Source of the DNA: Acidobacteriota bacterium
GTDB taxonomy: Bacteria; Acidobacteriota; Vicinamibacteria; Vicinamibacterales; UBA2999
Direction of reading: 5' to 3'
Assembly (NCBI GenBank): GCA_021730945.1
Contig: JAKFYH010000030.1
Location: forward strand, 1-64,000
Length of the DNA stretch: 64,000 bases
In this document: positions 8,149 to 18,808 of the stretch, piece after piece
Layout of the letters: each line of letters starts with the position of its first letter
How positions within the stretch are numbered: position 1 is the stretch's first letter
The notes under the pieces: generated by a model
Database searches by the model: none
What the model was told of the DNA's origin: nothing
Seen by the model: only the letters and a program-made list of their open reading frames with translations
Made by a program: the position numbers and the translations under genes

Positions 8149-9384
8149 CTACGGCGCGGTGGCAACGGCGGTCTTGATCTGCAGGGCGCCACCGGCAGCG
8201 GACTCGGTCCACGCGAACACCAGCTCGCGGCCGTTCATCGCCATGCGCGGGTAGCCACTGGCCCGGCCGGCGGCCAGGCCGGCAATCGTCACCGGCGCCG
8301 AGCGCGTGCCGTCCTGGTCGATGCGGCGGGCGCGAAACTGCGATCGCTGGTCGGCGAATTCGATCCAGCTGGCGATCGCCGCCCCACCATCGGCCGACAG
8401 TGCCACGTCTACCCGCCCCAGCGACCCGCCATCGTCGACGCGAATCGGCGCACCGTACGTGCGACCGGCGTCGGCCGAGAAGGCGACGTAGGCCTGGCCC
8501 TGGTCGGCCTTGACCGTGAACCAGGCCGCGGCGACCTGGCGGCCGCTGGCATCGAGGGCCGGTCCATTCACCGGGCACGCGGCGATCTTCCAGCCGTCGG
8601 CATGTACGGCCGAGGGTTCGGACCACTTGCCGTTGACCAGGCGCGAGGTGTAGATGTCGCGAATCTCGGCCGGGCTGCGATCGCGAAAGGCGGCAATCAC
8701 GCCCTCGCTGGACACGGTGACCGCGGTGGGGCAGCACTCGCACACGCGGGCGTCAACCGCCGACTCTTCGACCTGCTTCCAGTGCTTGTCGAAGCGCGCG
8801 AAGTGCACCGTCATCGCGCCGCCGCCATGCTCGTCGTGACCGGCGGCCGGTTTCATGTTGCGGCCGTCCAGCCAGATCGCGCCGAGGCCATCGCCCAACG
8901 GGAACAGCGAGGCAAAGCCATGCTCGGTCTTGGTGCCGTCATGGTGCGGAATGAATGACGGCGACCAGGTCCGGCCATCGTCGGTGGAGTACGACAGGCG
9001 GACGTCATAGGCGTAGGTGTCGGGGCCGCTCTTCTGGAGCCAGTGCCCGACGAGGGTGCCGTTGGGCAGCCGGAGCACGGACGGCACGTCGGCCCAGTTC
9101 ACGAACCAGTCGCGGCCCGAGGCCACGGTGCGGGCGTCGGTCCATCCCGATGCCGTCCGCTCGGAGAATTTCAGCGTGGCCAGATCGCCGGCCCGCTCGA
9201 TCCAGCTCAGCAGCACGCCACGTGAAGAGACCGAGAGTTGCGGTTGTGCCGCGTTGCCGGTGGCGGGTGAGGGCACGGCCCGGGTGATGATCGGCGAGGC
9301 GGCCTGAGCGGCCACGAGTGTCGTGTGGGAGGCCGACGCGGACGCCAATGCCAAGGCGATGACGAGCGACAGGGGCGTCTGCAT
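8149..9384 (-). CDS. Secreted BNR-repeat (sialidase-fold) protein
   Basis: 411 residues from ATG 9384. A signal peptide ends near VAAQA (about residue 28). At least two Asp-box/BNR motifs are visible, S-T-DDGRTW and S-ADAGRTY, diagnostic of a sialidase-type beta-propeller. Catalytic residues of true sialidases could not be assigned, so exo-sialidase activity is not claimed. A paired-Cys motif CECCPT near the middle may be a metal or disulfide site. ATG 9384 is chosen over the longer frame because it begins the signal peptide and lies just after the fmdB stop. Co-transcription with a cytochrome c suggests an extracytoplasmic redox or metal-related role. Confidence 0.72.
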   Translation of the reverse strand: MQTPLSLVIALALASASASHTTLVAAQAASPIITRAVPSPATGNAAQPQLSVSSRGVLLSWIERAGDLATLKFSERTASGWTDARTVASGRDWFVNWADVPSVLRLPNGTLVGHWLQKSGPDTYAYDVRLSYSTDDGRTWSPSFIPHHDGTKTEHGFASLFPLGDGLGAIWLDGRNMKPAAGHDEHGGGAMTVHFARFDKHWKQVEESAVDARVCECCPTAVTVSSEGVIAAFRDRSPAEIRDIYTSRLVNGKWSEPSAVHADGWKIAACPVNGPALDASGRQVAAAWFTVKADQGQAYVAFSADAGRTYGAPIRVDDGGSLGRVDVALSADGGAAIASWIEFADQRSQFRARRIDQDGTRSAPVTIAGLAAGRASGYPRMAMNGRELVFAWTESAAGGALQIKTAVATAP

Positions 9385-9388
9385 GGCG

Positions 9389-9616
9389 TCAGTTCCGGCA
9401 ACTGCCGGGCCCGCGCGGATCACCGCACGCGCCGCAGGCGGCGGGGGGCGTAGTCATGGACATGCCGCTGCCGGCCGCGGCACTGACAGCGAACACCGAG
9501 AGTTGCTTCTCGAGTTCCCGGCCCGTGCACTTGGGGCACTCATACCGCGTGGACTCGCGAACCAGCAGCTCGAACTTGTGGTCGCACGACCGGCACTGAT
9601 ATTCGTACATCGGCAT
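9389..9616 (-). CDS. FmdB-family zinc-ribbon protein
   Basis: 75 residues. The N-terminus MPMYEYQCRSCDHKFE and a second CPKC pair form the four-Cys zinc ribbon of the FmdB regulatory-protein family; the C-terminus adds CGACG. Exact role in the family is unsettled (putative regulator). The start codon is preceded at exactly six nt by the -10-like hexamer TATCAT (9628-9623) and has no Shine-Dalgarno sequence, so the transcript is probably leaderless. First gene of the fmdB-propeller-cytochrome c unit. Confidence 0.88.
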   Translation of the reverse strand: MPMYEYQCRSCDHKFELLVRESTRYECPKCTGRELEKQLSVFAVSAAAGSGMSMTTPPAACGACGDPRGPGSCRN

Positions 9617-9751
9617 AGGCACATGATACCGAAGATATTCGCGATCGTGCGGCGCGGCCGGCGGCGCCCCACTGGCCGGTCCCGTTGCGGGAACGTGCGG
9701 CGAAAAGCGGCCGGTGCGACCCCAAGGCGGCCGGCCAGGGGCTGAACACTG

Positions 9752-9757
9752 TATACT
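9752..9757 (+). promoter_or_regulatory. -10 box TATACT for leaderless typA
   Basis: TATACT ends six nt before the typA ATG, which places the expected transcription start on the A of the ATG. No Shine-Dalgarno sequence and no clear -35 box are present. Confidence 0.65.
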
Positions 9758-9763
9758 GATTAG

Positions 9764-11602
9764 ATGCCTTCCTCGCAGAAATCCGCACCAATCGCCAATC
9801 TCTTGCGCCGCAACGTCGCCATCATCGCCCACGTCGATCACGGCAAGACCACCCTGGTCGACGCCATGTTCCGCCAGGGCGGCGTGTTCCGCGCCAACGA
9901 ACGCATCGCCGAGCGGGCGATGGACAGCAACGAGCTTGAAAAAGAACGCGGCATCACCATCCTCGCCAAGAACACGGCGGTGCATTACAACGACACGCTG
10001 ATCAACATCATGGACACGCCGGGCCACGCCGATTTCGGCGGTGAGGTCGAGCGCGTGCTGTCGATGGCTGACGGTGTCGTGCTGCTGGTTGACGCGGCCG
10101 AAGGGCCGCTCCCGCAGACCCGGTTTGTGCTGCGCAAGGCCTTCGAGCGTGGGCTGCCGCCGATTGTCGTGATCAACAAGATCGACCGCTCCGACGCGCG
10201 CCCGCAGGATGTGCTGAATGAGGTCTACGACCTGTTCATCGACCTCGACGCCACCGAAGAGCAGATCGAGTTCCCGGTGCTGTTCACCAACGGCCGGGCG
10301 GGCACGGCCAGCAACAGCCTGGAGGTGGCAGGCGAAGACCTGCGCCCGCTGTTCGACGCCATCCTGGCCCACGTCCCGCCGCCACGCGGCGATGTCGACG
10401 CGCCGCTTCAGATGCTGGTCTCGAACCTCGATTCGAGTGAATACCTCGGCCGCATCGCGATCGGCCGCATTTCGAACGGCCGGGTCAAGCTGAACAACCC
10501 CGTGGTCATCTGCAAGCTGGACGGCAAGTACAAGGAGACCAAGGTCACCAAGCTGTTCACGTTTGAAGGGTTGAAGCGGGTCGAAATCGACGAGGCCGCC
10601 GCCGGCGACATTGTCTGCCTGGCCGGCATCGACGACATCACCATCGGCGAGACGATCGCCGATCCGGAGAACCCCAGGCCGATTCCGCCGATCGCGGTGG
10701 ACGAGCCGACAGTGTCGATGATCTTCGGCGTCAATACCTCGCCGATGGCGGGCCGCGACGGCAACTACCTGACCTCGCGCCACCTGCGCGAACGCCTGGA
10801 AAAGGAATTGTTGGGCAACGTTTCGATCCGGGTCGAGCCGACCGAGACGCCGGAACAGTTCAAGGTGCTTGGCCGCGGCGAACTGCAACTGGCCATCCTG
10901 ATCGAGATGATGCGCCGCGAGGGTTTCGAGATGCAGGTGTCTCGCCCCGAAATCGTGGTCAAGGAAATTGACGGCGTGCGCATGGAGCCGGTCGAGGAAC
11001 TGGTGATCGACGTGGCCGAGGAGTTCCAGGGCGTCGTGATCGCCATGTGCGGCGTGCGCAAGGGCACCATGACCAAGATGGTCAACCATGGCAGTGGCCG
11101 CGTCCGGCTCGAATTCCGCATCCCGGCGCGTGGGCTGATCGGCTTCCGCTCGCAGTTCCTCACCGACACCAAGGGCACCGGCATCATCAATCACATTTTT
11201 GCCGGCTGGGAGCCGTGGCACGGCCCGATTGCCGCCCGCGCCAACGGCACGCTGGTCTCCGACCGCACCGGCGTGTCGACCGCCTACGCGATTGCCAGCA
11301 TGCAGGAACGCGGCACCATCTTCATCGAGCCGACGACCCAGGTCTACGAGGGCATGCTGGTGGGCGAGAACTCGCGCACCAACGACCTCGACGTCAACAT
11401 CTGCCGCGAGAAGAAGCAGACCAACATGCGCTCATCGGGCGCCGACGATGCGATTCGCCTGGTGCCGCCCCACCTGATGGGGCTGGAAGTCGCGATCGAG
11501 TTTATTAACGACGATGAACTGGTGGAAGTGACGCCCAAGAGCATCCGCCTGCGCAAGCGCATCCTGCAGCAGAACATGCGCCCGCGCAAGAGCGACGACT
11601 AA
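9764..11602 (+). CDS. typA: Translational GTPase TypA/BipA
   Basis: 612 residues, normal family length. Ribosome-associated GTPase of the EF-G/LepA class, needed for ribosome assembly and stress or cold adaptation in bacteria studied. G1 AHVDHGKTT (about 23-31), G3 [16 protein letters not shown] (about 84-99) and G4 NKID (about 138-141) are intact; the EF-G-like domains and the TypA-specific C-terminal domain follow. Monocistronic, with convergent gdhA behind it. The start region predicts a leaderless transcript. Confidence 0.96.
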   Translation: MPSSQKSAPIANLLRRNVAIIAHVDHGKTTLVDAMFRQGGVFRANERIAERAMDSNELEKERGITILAKNTAVHYNDTLINIMDTPGHADFGGEVERVLSMADGVVLLVDAAEGPLPQTRFVLRKAFERGLPPIVVINKIDRSDARPQDVLNEVYDLFIDLDATEEQIEFPVLFTNGRAGTASNSLEVAGEDLRPLFDAILAHVPPPRGDVDAPLQMLVSNLDSSEYLGRIAIGRISNGRVKLNNPVVICKLDGKYKETKVTKLFTFEGLKRVEIDEAAAGDIVCLAGIDDITIGETIADPENPRPIPPIAVDEPTVSMIFGVNTSPMAGRDGNYLTSRHLRERLEKELLGNVSIRVEPTETPEQFKVLGRGELQLAILIEMMRREGFEMQVSRPEIVVKEIDGVRMEPVEELVIDVAEEFQGVVIAMCGVRKGTMTKMVNHGSGRVRLEFRIPARGLIGFRSQFLTDTKGTGIINHIFAGWEPWHGPIAARANGTLVSDRTGVSTAYAIASMQERGTIFIEPTTQVYEGMLVGENSRTNDLDVNICREKKQTNMRSSGADDAIRLVPPHLMGLEVAIEFINDDELVEVTPKSIRLRKRILQQNMRPRKSDD

Positions 11603-11622
11603 GCGAACGCGACGACCCGCCT

Positions 11623-13038
<1,416 letters not shown>

Positions 13039-13054
13039 GGCCCCATTGTAGGCG

Positions 13055-13082
13055 GGGATCGGGGATCAGGGATCGGGGATCG
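13055..13082. repeat. GGGATCG heptamer array, 4 copies
   Basis: Four GGGATCG/GGGATCA units in the divergent gap between gdhA and the next gene, directly upstream of the gdhA -10 box and where a -35 element would be expected. Confidence 0.75.
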
Positions 13083-13110
13083 GCGATGCCTGAGCTACAC
13101 TGGTGGGCAT

Positions 13111-13614
13111 ATGTCGTCAGTTGAAGAAGTTCGCCCGGCGCGCTTGTGGCGCCTTATGCCGGTTGACTTGCGGACGGCCGCCGCCAGTGCGTTCTGGGCC
13201 GATGAACAGGCCGCCATCGAGCAGGCCGAGGCCATTGCCGTCATCGCCCGCCAGATCAAGTTCCGCCCCAAGAGCATCATGTCGCTGCCGCTCGACAAGC
13301 GCGCCCGGCACCTGGCCGGCCAGTTCCAGATTTCCGACCTGCTGGCGGCCCGCCTGGTAATTTCCTATCACCTCGAACACCAGCGGCCGATGATGGGGGC
13401 GTTTCTCGACGCGCTCGGCATTGCCCACGAGGACGGCCTGATCAAGGACGAGACGCCGGCCGCGCCCGACGCGGCCACCCTGGACACCGCCATCGCGACG
13501 CTGTCAGCGGCGTATCCCAAACCCGATGTGGCGCGCTACTTCTGGGCGCTGCTGTGGCAGGATCCCGAAACCTGGGGCGGCCTCAAGGGCCGGCCAGAAC
13601 TCGCCCTCGAATAG
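13111..13614 (+). CDS. Conserved hypothetical protein
   Basis: 167 residues, not recognised. Soluble, mainly alpha-helical by composition, with a basic central stretch (KFRPKSIMSLPLDKRARHL) and a C-terminal YFWALLWQDPETW block; no Cys and no membrane segment. The ATG at 13111 is chosen because the open frame upstream runs antisense through gdhA; TACACT (13096-13101) lies nine nt upstream. The strong coding bias and wobble GC support a real gene. Divergent from gdhA and followed 53 nt later by a 2Fe-2S protein. Confidence 0.7.
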   Translation: MSSVEEVRPARLWRLMPVDLRTAAASAFWADEQAAIEQAEAIAVIARQIKFRPKSIMSLPLDKRARHLAGQFQISDLLAARLVISYHLEHQRPMMGAFLDALGIAHEDGLIKDETPAAPDAATLDTAIATLSAAYPKPDVARYFWALLWQDPETWGGLKGRPELALE

Positions 13615-13615
13615 G

Positions 13616-13665
13616 CCACAGAGAATACAGCCACAGATTAGGCACCGATTCATCACAGATTCACA
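13616..13665. repeat. CCACAGAT-type dispersed repeat
   Basis: Copies of CACAGA / CCACAGATTA / CACAGATTCACA in the gap before the 2Fe-2S gene. Related elements occur at 26968-27024, 42351-42380 (inverted) and 49244-49277. Confidence 0.6.
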
Positions 13666-13667
13666 TC

Positions 13668-14006
13668 GTGGCGCGTTTCGAGAAGCATCTCTTCATCTGC
13701 TGCAACCGGCGCGAAGCAGGTCATGCGCGCGGGTGTTGCGATCCGACCGCGTCAGAAGCGTTGCACAAGGCCTTCAAGAAGGTGCTGGCCGAGCGCGGCC
13801 TGAACCGCCGCATGCGCGCCAACAAGGCCGGCTGCCTCGATCAGTGCGAGAAGGGCCCCACCGTGGTGGTCTATCCCGAGGCCGTCTGGTATGGCCGGGT
13901 AACCGAGGCCGACGTGACCGAAATCGTCGAGCAGCACCTGATCGGCGGCACGCCGGTGGCGCGGCTGCTCATGCCAGAGGATGAAGCGGCCAACCCGCCG
14001 CGCTGA
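13668..14006 (+). CDS. Thioredoxin-fold [2Fe-2S] ferredoxin-like protein
   Basis: 112 residues from GTG 13668. Cys11/12, Cys23/24, Cys56 and Cys60 (CLDQC) reproduce the C-x11/12-C ... C-x3-C pattern of thioredoxin-like 2Fe-2S ferredoxins (the NuoE-like fold). Likely a small soluble electron carrier. The start was set where similarity to the domain begins (ARFEKHLFIC); the open frame upstream overlaps the preceding gene. It lies five nt upstream of the terC-like gene, so the two are probably cotranscribed. Confidence 0.82.
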   Translation: MARFEKHLFICCNRREAGHARGCCDPTASEALHKAFKKVLAERGLNRRMRANKAGCLDQCEKGPTVVVYPEAVWYGRVTEADVTEIVEQHLIGGTPVARLLMPEDEAANPPR

Positions 14007-14011
14007 CTGTT

Positions 14012-14746
14012 ATGGATGCATTCCTGACCGCCGACGGCCTCATCGCCCTCGTCACCTTGACCGTGCTCGAGGTGGTGCTGGGCATCGACAACGTGATCTT
14101 CATCTCGATCCTGGCCGGCAAGCTGCCGGCGGCCGATCAGGAACGCGCGCGCCGCGTCGGCCTGTTGGGCGCGATGGGCATGCGCATCCTGCTGCTGATG
14201 TCGATTGCCTGGATCATGCGGCTGACCGCGCCGCTGTTCACGGTGTTCAACCATGCCTTCTCCGGCCGCGATCTGATCCTGGCGATCGGCGGCCTCTTCC
14301 TGATCTACAAGGCGACGCACGAGATCCACGACAAGCTGGAGGGCGAACCCGGCCACGTCTCGGCGCGCATCGCGCCGACCTTCGGCGCCGTGATCGTGCA
14401 GATCATGCTGCTCGACATCGTCTTTTCGCTCGACTCGGTGATCACCGCGGTCGGCATGGCCGACGACCTCTCGATCATGATTGCCGCGGTGGTGATCGCG
14501 GTCGCCATCATGATGTTCTCGGCGGCCGCCGTCAGCGAGTTCGTCGAGCGCCACCCGACGGTGAAGGTGCTGGCGCTCAGCTTCCTGCTGATGATTGGCT
14601 GCACCCTGATCGCCGACGGCCTCGGCTTCCACATCCCGAAGGGCTACGTCTACTTCGCGATGGGCTTCTCGATCTTCGTCGAAGCCATCAACCTGCGCGC
14701 GCAGCGCAAGGTCAAGCCGGTCAAGCTGCACGAGCCGTATCAGTGA
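14012..14746 (+). CDS. TerC family integral membrane protein
   Basis: 244 residues with about seven transmembrane helices. The family signature is clear: EVVLGIDNVIFISIL near the N-terminus and DIVFSLDSVITAVGM in the middle, where the repeated acidic residues are proposed to bind metal ions. TerC proteins are linked to Mn2+ export and metal loading of secreted proteins, and originally to tellurite resistance. Here it stands alone without a ter cluster. Closely follows the ferredoxin-like gene. Confidence 0.9.
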   Translation: MDAFLTADGLIALVTLTVLEVVLGIDNVIFISILAGKLPAADQERARRVGLLGAMGMRILLLMSIAWIMRLTAPLFTVFNHAFSGRDLILAIGGLFLIYKATHEIHDKLEGEPGHVSARIAPTFGAVIVQIMLLDIVFSLDSVITAVGMADDLSIMIAAVVIAVAIMMFSAAAVSEFVERHPTVKVLALSFLLMIGCTLIADGLGFHIPKGYVYFAMGFSIFVEAINLRAQRKVKPVKLHEPYQ

Positions 14747-14750
14747 TCGG

Positions 14751-15479
14751 CTAACGCGGCTGGCAGCGCGCGCGGATCCAGTCCGCGACCGCATCCTGAA
14801 TCGTGGCGTGCACGGCCGCCTGATCGCGTCCGCTCGATTTCAGCACCGCGAACGAATGGTCGCCACCTTCGACGCCGAGAATCTCGATCGGCGGCGCCGG
14901 GTCGGCGCCGGTCAGCGCCTCGCGGATTTCCGCCGGCCCGCCAAACGGATCGCGGGTGCCCTGCATGATCAGCGTCGGCACGGTCAGCGTCTTCAGGTGG
15001 GCCACGCGGTCGCCGGTTCGCCTGGAACGTGGCGGCGCCAGCGGATAGCCGAAGGCGACGATTCCGGCCGGAGGCGGCACATCGGGCCAGCGGTCGAGGC
15101 CGGCGCCCAGGTGCGTGGCCATGCGTCCGCCCATCGACTTGCCGCCGATGAACACCTGCCACCCGGCGCCGGTGGCCGCCGCGCCAGCCTGGTTGACGGC
15201 GCCGACGATCGCACGCCGAAACGTGTCCTCGAGCATCGGGGCGCGGTCGGGCGTCTTGCGCCGTTGTTCCATATAGTTGAAATTGAAGGTGACCACGCTG
15301 ACGCCGCGCTCGCTGAGGGCGGCGGCATAGCTGGTCATGAACGGGTGCTGATGCCCGGCGCCGGCGCCATGCGCGAAGACGAACAGTGCGCCCGCATCAT
15401 TGGCGGGCAGGGCACGATAGAGCGCCGCTGCCACCGAAGTGTCAGCATCAATCGGTAACCGGAAAGCTTGGGGGCTCAC
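14751..15479 (-). CDS. Alpha/beta hydrolase of the KANL3/Tex30 type
   Basis: 242 residues, cytosolic (no signal). Oxyanion region [14 protein letters not shown], nucleophile elbow GGKSMGG (Ser at about residue 124), acid Asp in QGTRDPFGG and His in GGDHSF complete a serine hydrolase triad. Substrate unknown. GTG start at 15479 preceded by GGAAGG and by TATAAC (15494-15489). Divergent from a second hydrolase gene; the two share a -10 region. Confidence 0.85.
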   Translation of the reverse strand: MSPQAFRLPIDADTSVAAALYRALPANDAGALFVFAHGAGAGHQHPFMTSYAAALSERGVSVVTFNFNYMEQRRKTPDRAPMLEDTFRRAIVGAVNQAGAAATGAGWQVFIGGKSMGGRMATHLGAGLDRWPDVPPPAGIVAFGYPLAPPRSRRTGDRVAHLKTLTVPTLIMQGTRDPFGGPAEIREALTGADPAPPIEILGVEGGDHSFAVLKSSGRDQAAVHATIQDAVADWIRARCQPR

Positions 15480-15488
15480 AATCCTTCC

Positions 15489-15496
15489 GTTATAGC
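15489..15496. promoter_or_regulatory. Shared bidirectional -10 element
   Basis: The octamer GTTATAGC reads TATAGC on the plus strand (toward the gene at 15508) and TATAAC on the minus strand (toward the gene at 15479). Only 28 bp separate the two start codons, so both genes must use this AT-rich core or very nearly it. Confidence 0.55.
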
Positions 15497-15507
15497 ATCA
15501 TCGGCAG

Positions 15508-16203
15508 ATGACCGAGCCGCTGCCGCCGAGCTTGACGGACGAGGGGCGAACCATTGCGGTGCAGGCTCATGGCCGCTATCTGCGAGAGTTTCGAGCCGAC
15601 GCGGCGGCCACCCTGGTGGGGTTTCACGGCTACCAGGAGAACGCGGCGATTCACCGCTACGTGCTCCGGCGAATTGCGCGCGGCCGGGCCGTGAACCTGC
15701 TCAGCATCCAGGCGCTCAACCGCTTCTACACCCGTGCCAACGCGGTGGTCGCTGGATGGATGACCAGCGAGGATCGCGAGTTGGCGATCGCCGACAACAT
15801 CGCCTACGTGGGCGCGGTCCTGGCCGAGGCTGCCGAGGAATCCGGACTGACCCGCCCGTTGATCTACGTGGGCTTCTCGCAAGGCGTGGCGATGGCGTAT
15901 CGTGCCGCCGCCTTCGTGCAGCGGCCGTGCGACGGCGTGATCGCGCTGGCTGGGGATGTGCCGCCCGATGTCGCGCCGATTGCCGCCGGCTTGCCGGCCA
16001 CGCTGCTGGGCCGCGGCACGACCGATGCCTGGTACACCGCCGAGAAGGCGGCGGCCGACCTCGCCCTGCTGCGCGGCGCCAGCGTCGCCGTCGACGAGCA
16101 TGTCTTCGAGGGTGGGCACGAGTGGGAGGACACGTTTATCGCGCGTGCCGGCGCGTTTGTGGACGAACGGATTGCCGCTAGGGCCGCGCCATCCGGTGAT
16201 TGA
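15508..16203 (+). CDS. Alpha/beta hydrolase (phospholipase/carboxylesterase type)
   Basis: 231 residues. Nucleophile elbow GFSQGVAM (Ser about 123) and C-terminal His in GGHEWED; Asp probably in RGTTDAWY. This arrangement matches the phospholipase/carboxylesterase (Abhydrolase_2) group. No signal peptide. Its 3' end overlaps the convergent ABC permease gene by 26 bp. Confidence 0.83.
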   Translation: MTEPLPPSLTDEGRTIAVQAHGRYLREFRADAAATLVGFHGYQENAAIHRYVLRRIARGRAVNLLSIQALNRFYTRANAVVAGWMTSEDRELAIADNIAYVGAVLAEAAEESGLTRPLIYVGFSQGVAMAYRAAAFVQRPCDGVIALAGDVPPDVAPIAAGLPATLLGRGTTDAWYTAEKAAADLALLRGASVAVDEHVFEGGHEWEDTFIARAGAFVDERIAARAAPSGD

Positions 16204-17482
16204 CAAATGCTGACCGCAGCGCCAGCACTGCCAGAACGGCCATGATCGCCAGCGCGGTGTTGACGCCGACCCAGGCGAACCGCAACGACCATCCGAGCAA
16301 CACCAAAACGACCAACAGTGTCGGCGCGGCGACGGCCACGGCCTGCAAGCCGCTCTGGCAGCGGGACGACACGACGAGGCTGGCAAGCGTCAACAGCAGG
16401 ACTGCGCCGGCATGTACTGGCGTGACGGCCAGTTGTCCGCGTGCCAGTAGCAGCGGCAGGAGAAAGGCCAGCAGCAGAGAAAGCGTGAGCGCTACCGCGG
16501 CCTTGACCGCGAACTGGCGCCACGCCGCGATCGGCAACAGCACCTGCCATTCCATCGTCCCCAGGTGCCGTTCTTCGGCACTGGCCAACGCACCAATCAC
16601 AACCGCCACCAGTCCACCGTAGAGCACCGCGACCATCGCCAGCACGCCGGCGGGGTCTCGGTCGACGATACTCGCGGCCGCAGTCCAAAACGCCACATTG
16701 ATGGCGGCCACCGCCAGCGACATCTGCTGAAGGCGAGCTTCTTTCTTCACGAGCAACCAATACGGATGCGACCGCCGCGGTGGCGCAATGGTCTGCTCCT
16801 CGTCCAGGGCCATCGCGCTGCGTAGCCACCGTGGCCAGGTGAGCGGGGCATCACGACCGTCGACGGCTTCCAGGCTCATGAAGGCGCGCCAGCCGGCCAC
16901 GGCTCCGAGCAGGGAGATGGCGATGAGCGAAGCCACGAGCACCCGGTTGTGCAGGGTCTCCAGGCCAGCGGCCATCGATCCGCCCAACCTGGCCCACGCC
17001 ATGACGGCCCCCAGTGAGGCCAACTGCAGCATTCCGGAGAGGCCGAGCGCGAAGACCCCGCCGGCGAGCGGACTGTGGCAAAGCATGGTCAACCACGGCG
17101 CCAGGCTGACGGCCGCCACCACCGACAACGCTCCGACGAGGCGGCCACGCTCGAAGTATGGTCCTCCGGGACCGATGGTCAGCGTCACCAGCGCGAGCAT
17201 GCCCAGCATTGGCAACACGGCCAATAGCTTGGCGGTGATGAGGCGCCGCCGTTCCACCGGAAGTGTCAGCAGCACTGGCAGCGTGCCGTGCGTGTACTCG
17301 TGGCCGACCGACATCGCGGCCAGGGCCACCGACCCCAGAAAGTACGCGAAACGTCCAGGAAACATAAACAGCGGCTGGTTGGTGACTGCCACGATCACGC
17401 AGGCTGCCGCGGTGCCGGCCCACACCAGCCACAAGGCGCGCGCTTCGTGTCGAACCAGCCCGGGCAGCGCCGGCCTCGTCAT
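16178..17482 (-). CDS. ABC-2 type transporter permease
   Basis: 434 residues with about twelve hydrophobic segments in two similar halves, the pattern of a fused or duplicated ABC-2 permease. No enzymatic motif. The start at 17482 overlaps the ATPase gene by four nt. In YtrA-type operons such permeases work with the adjacent ATPase; cargo is unknown but cell-envelope stress or antimicrobial peptide response is typical of the regulator family. Confidence 0.85.
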   Translation of the reverse strand: MTRPALPGLVRHEARALWLVWAGTAAACVIVAVTNQPLFMFPGRFAYFLGSVALAAMSVGHEYTHGTLPVLLTLPVERRRLITAKLLAVLPMLGMLALVTLTIGPGGPYFERGRLVGALSVVAAVSLAPWLTMLCHSPLAGGVFALGLSGMLQLASLGAVMAWARLGGSMAAGLETLHNRVLVASLIAISLLGAVAGWRAFMSLEAVDGRDAPLTWPRWLRSAMALDEEQTIAPPRRSHPYWLLVKKEARLQQMSLAVAAINVAFWTAAASIVDRDPAGVLAMVAVLYGGLVAVVIGALASAEERHLGTMEWQVLLPIAAWRQFAVKAAVALTLSLLLAFLLPLLLARGQLAVTPVHAGAVLLLTLASLVVSSRCQSGLQAVAVAAPTLLVVLVLLGWSLRFAWVGVNTALAIMAVLAVLALRSAFVNHRMARP

Positions 17483-18399
17483 GCCGCAGCTCCCCCGGGC
17501 TGTAAGGTCGCGACAAAGATCTCTTCGAGTGAGAGGGATTCGCTGCTGATTGCTTCCGGGGATTGCGCCTTCAGTCGATCCAGGATCGGCCCGGCATCGC
17601 CGTCGGTCACCAGCTCGATCTCGCGGCCGCCGCTGCGCAGCACCCGCGCGCCCGCCAGGTCAAGTCCGGCCGGCGCCTCCGCAAAGCGCGCGTAGATTTT
17701 CTGATAGCGCTCGCGGGCCTCGTCTGCCGCCAGCGTCAGCACTGCGCGGCCCTCCTCGATGATCGTGAACTCGTCGATCAGGCCCTCGAACTCCGAGATC
17801 AGATGAGTCGAGACGAACACCGTGCGATGTCCAGGATCGCCGTCCTGGTAGGCGCCGATCACGGTCTGGATGAACTCGCGCCTCACGATCGGATCGAGAC
17901 CGGAGGTGGGTTCGTCGAGCACCAGCAATTCCGGTTCGGGGCAGATCGCCGTGATCAGCGCCAGCTGGGTGCGCTGGCCCTTGGATAGGTGGCTGGTCTT
18001 CTGCCGCGTGTCGAGGCGGAACTGGTCGAGCAGTCCACGCTCGGTCGCGTCATTCCAGTGCGAGCGAAATGACGCGAAGTAGTCGAGCGTTTCGCGCACC
18101 GTCATCCAGGGATAGAACGCCACCTGGTCGGGGACATAGGCGATGCGCGACTTGACCGCGACTTCCTCGCGGGCCGGGTCCATCCCGAACAGCCGGACGG
18201 TGCCGCTGGTCGGCCGCAGCAGGTTGAGCAGGCACTTGATGGTGGTGGTCTTGCCGGCGCCGTTGCGGCCGAAGAACCCATAGCAGCGGCCGGCTGGAAC
18301 GCGCAGGGAGAGGCCGTTGACCGCGTCGGTGCTCCCGAAGCGGCGGGCCAGGCCGGTGGTCTCGATCACGGCAGTGTGCTGGGTGGTCGGCATGGTCAA
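17479..18399 (-). CDS. ABC transporter ATP-binding protein
   Basis: 306 residues. Walker A GRNGAGKTT, signature LSKGQRTQLAL (Ser-Lys-Gly variant common in this subfamily), Walker B LLVLDEPTSGLD. The C-terminal extension of about 80 residues is typical of ABC-2 drug and lantibiotic exporters. Overlaps the gntR gene by four nt and the permease by four nt, so the three are one coupled operon. Confidence 0.92.
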   Translation of the reverse strand: MTMPTTQHTAVIETTGLARRFGSTDAVNGLSLRVPAGRCYGFFGRNGAGKTTTIKCLLNLLRPTSGTVRLFGMDPAREEVAVKSRIAYVPDQVAFYPWMTVRETLDYFASFRSHWNDATERGLLDQFRLDTRQKTSHLSKGQRTQLALITAICPEPELLVLDEPTSGLDPIVRREFIQTVIGAYQDGDPGHRTVFVSTHLISEFEGLIDEFTIIEEGRAVLTLAADEARERYQKIYARFAEAPAGLDLAGARVLRSGGREIELVTDGDAGPILDRLKAQSPEAISSESLSLEEIFVATLQPGGAAA

Positions 18400-18797
18400 T
18401 TCCCCGCGCGGGTGCGCTTCAGTTGGAACCGGTCGAAACGGTCTTCAGCCAGTTGCAGGAAGTCGGTTTTCGCCACCTGCAGGTGGTGGGCCTGCACCAC
18501 CGCGTCGTCGATCTCCGAGGACAGCAGCTTGAGGCGGGCGTCCTTCTTGAACGGCGTGCCGGTCTCACGAAGGAAGCAGCCCTTGCCGGCCACCGTCTCG
18601 ATCACATGCTGGCTTTCGAGTTCGGCGTACGCCTTGGCGATTGTGTTGCGATTGACCCGGAGTTGCTCGGCCAGCGGCCGAATCGACGGCAGCGGCTCGC
18701 CGGCGCGCAGCGCGCCCGAGGCGGCCGCCGCCTTCACCTGGTCGACCAGTTGCAGGTAGACCGGCTTGCCGGACTTGAAGTTCAGTTGAAACTGCAT
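18396..18797 (-). CDS. GntR-family regulator, YtrA subfamily
   Basis: 133 residues from ATG 18797: N-terminal winged helix (SGKPVYLQLVDQVK ... EPLPSIRPLAEQLRVNRNTIAKAYAELE) and the short C-terminal dimerisation tail that defines YtrA-type regulators, which lack an effector domain. MQFQLNF matches the usual YtrA N-terminus. An upstream ATG at 18815 lies only three nt past the -10 box and inside the operator, so it is unlikely to be used. It should repress its own operon through the palindrome at 18809-18830. Confidence 0.88.
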   Translation of the reverse strand: MQFQLNFKSGKPVYLQLVDQVKAAAASGALRAGEPLPSIRPLAEQLRVNRNTIAKAYAELESQHVIETVAGKGCFLRETGTPFKKDARLKLLSSEIDDAVVQAHHLQVAKTDFLQLAEDRFDRFQLKRTRAGN

Positions 18798-18808
18798 TGC
18801 CGTGCCAT

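Noticed and set aside
8149-9384. True exo-alpha-sialidase assignment
   Set aside because: Asp boxes show the fold only; the Arg triad, Tyr/Glu pair and acid Asp could not be located with confidence.
9389-11221. 610-residue minus-strand frame across typA
   Set aside because: Only its last 75 residues are real (FmdB). The rest is antisense to TypA.
14012-14746. Tellurite resistance cluster
   Set aside because: A lone TerC-family gene without terZABDE partners; the TerB-like protein at 39835 is 25 kb away and of the DUF533 type.
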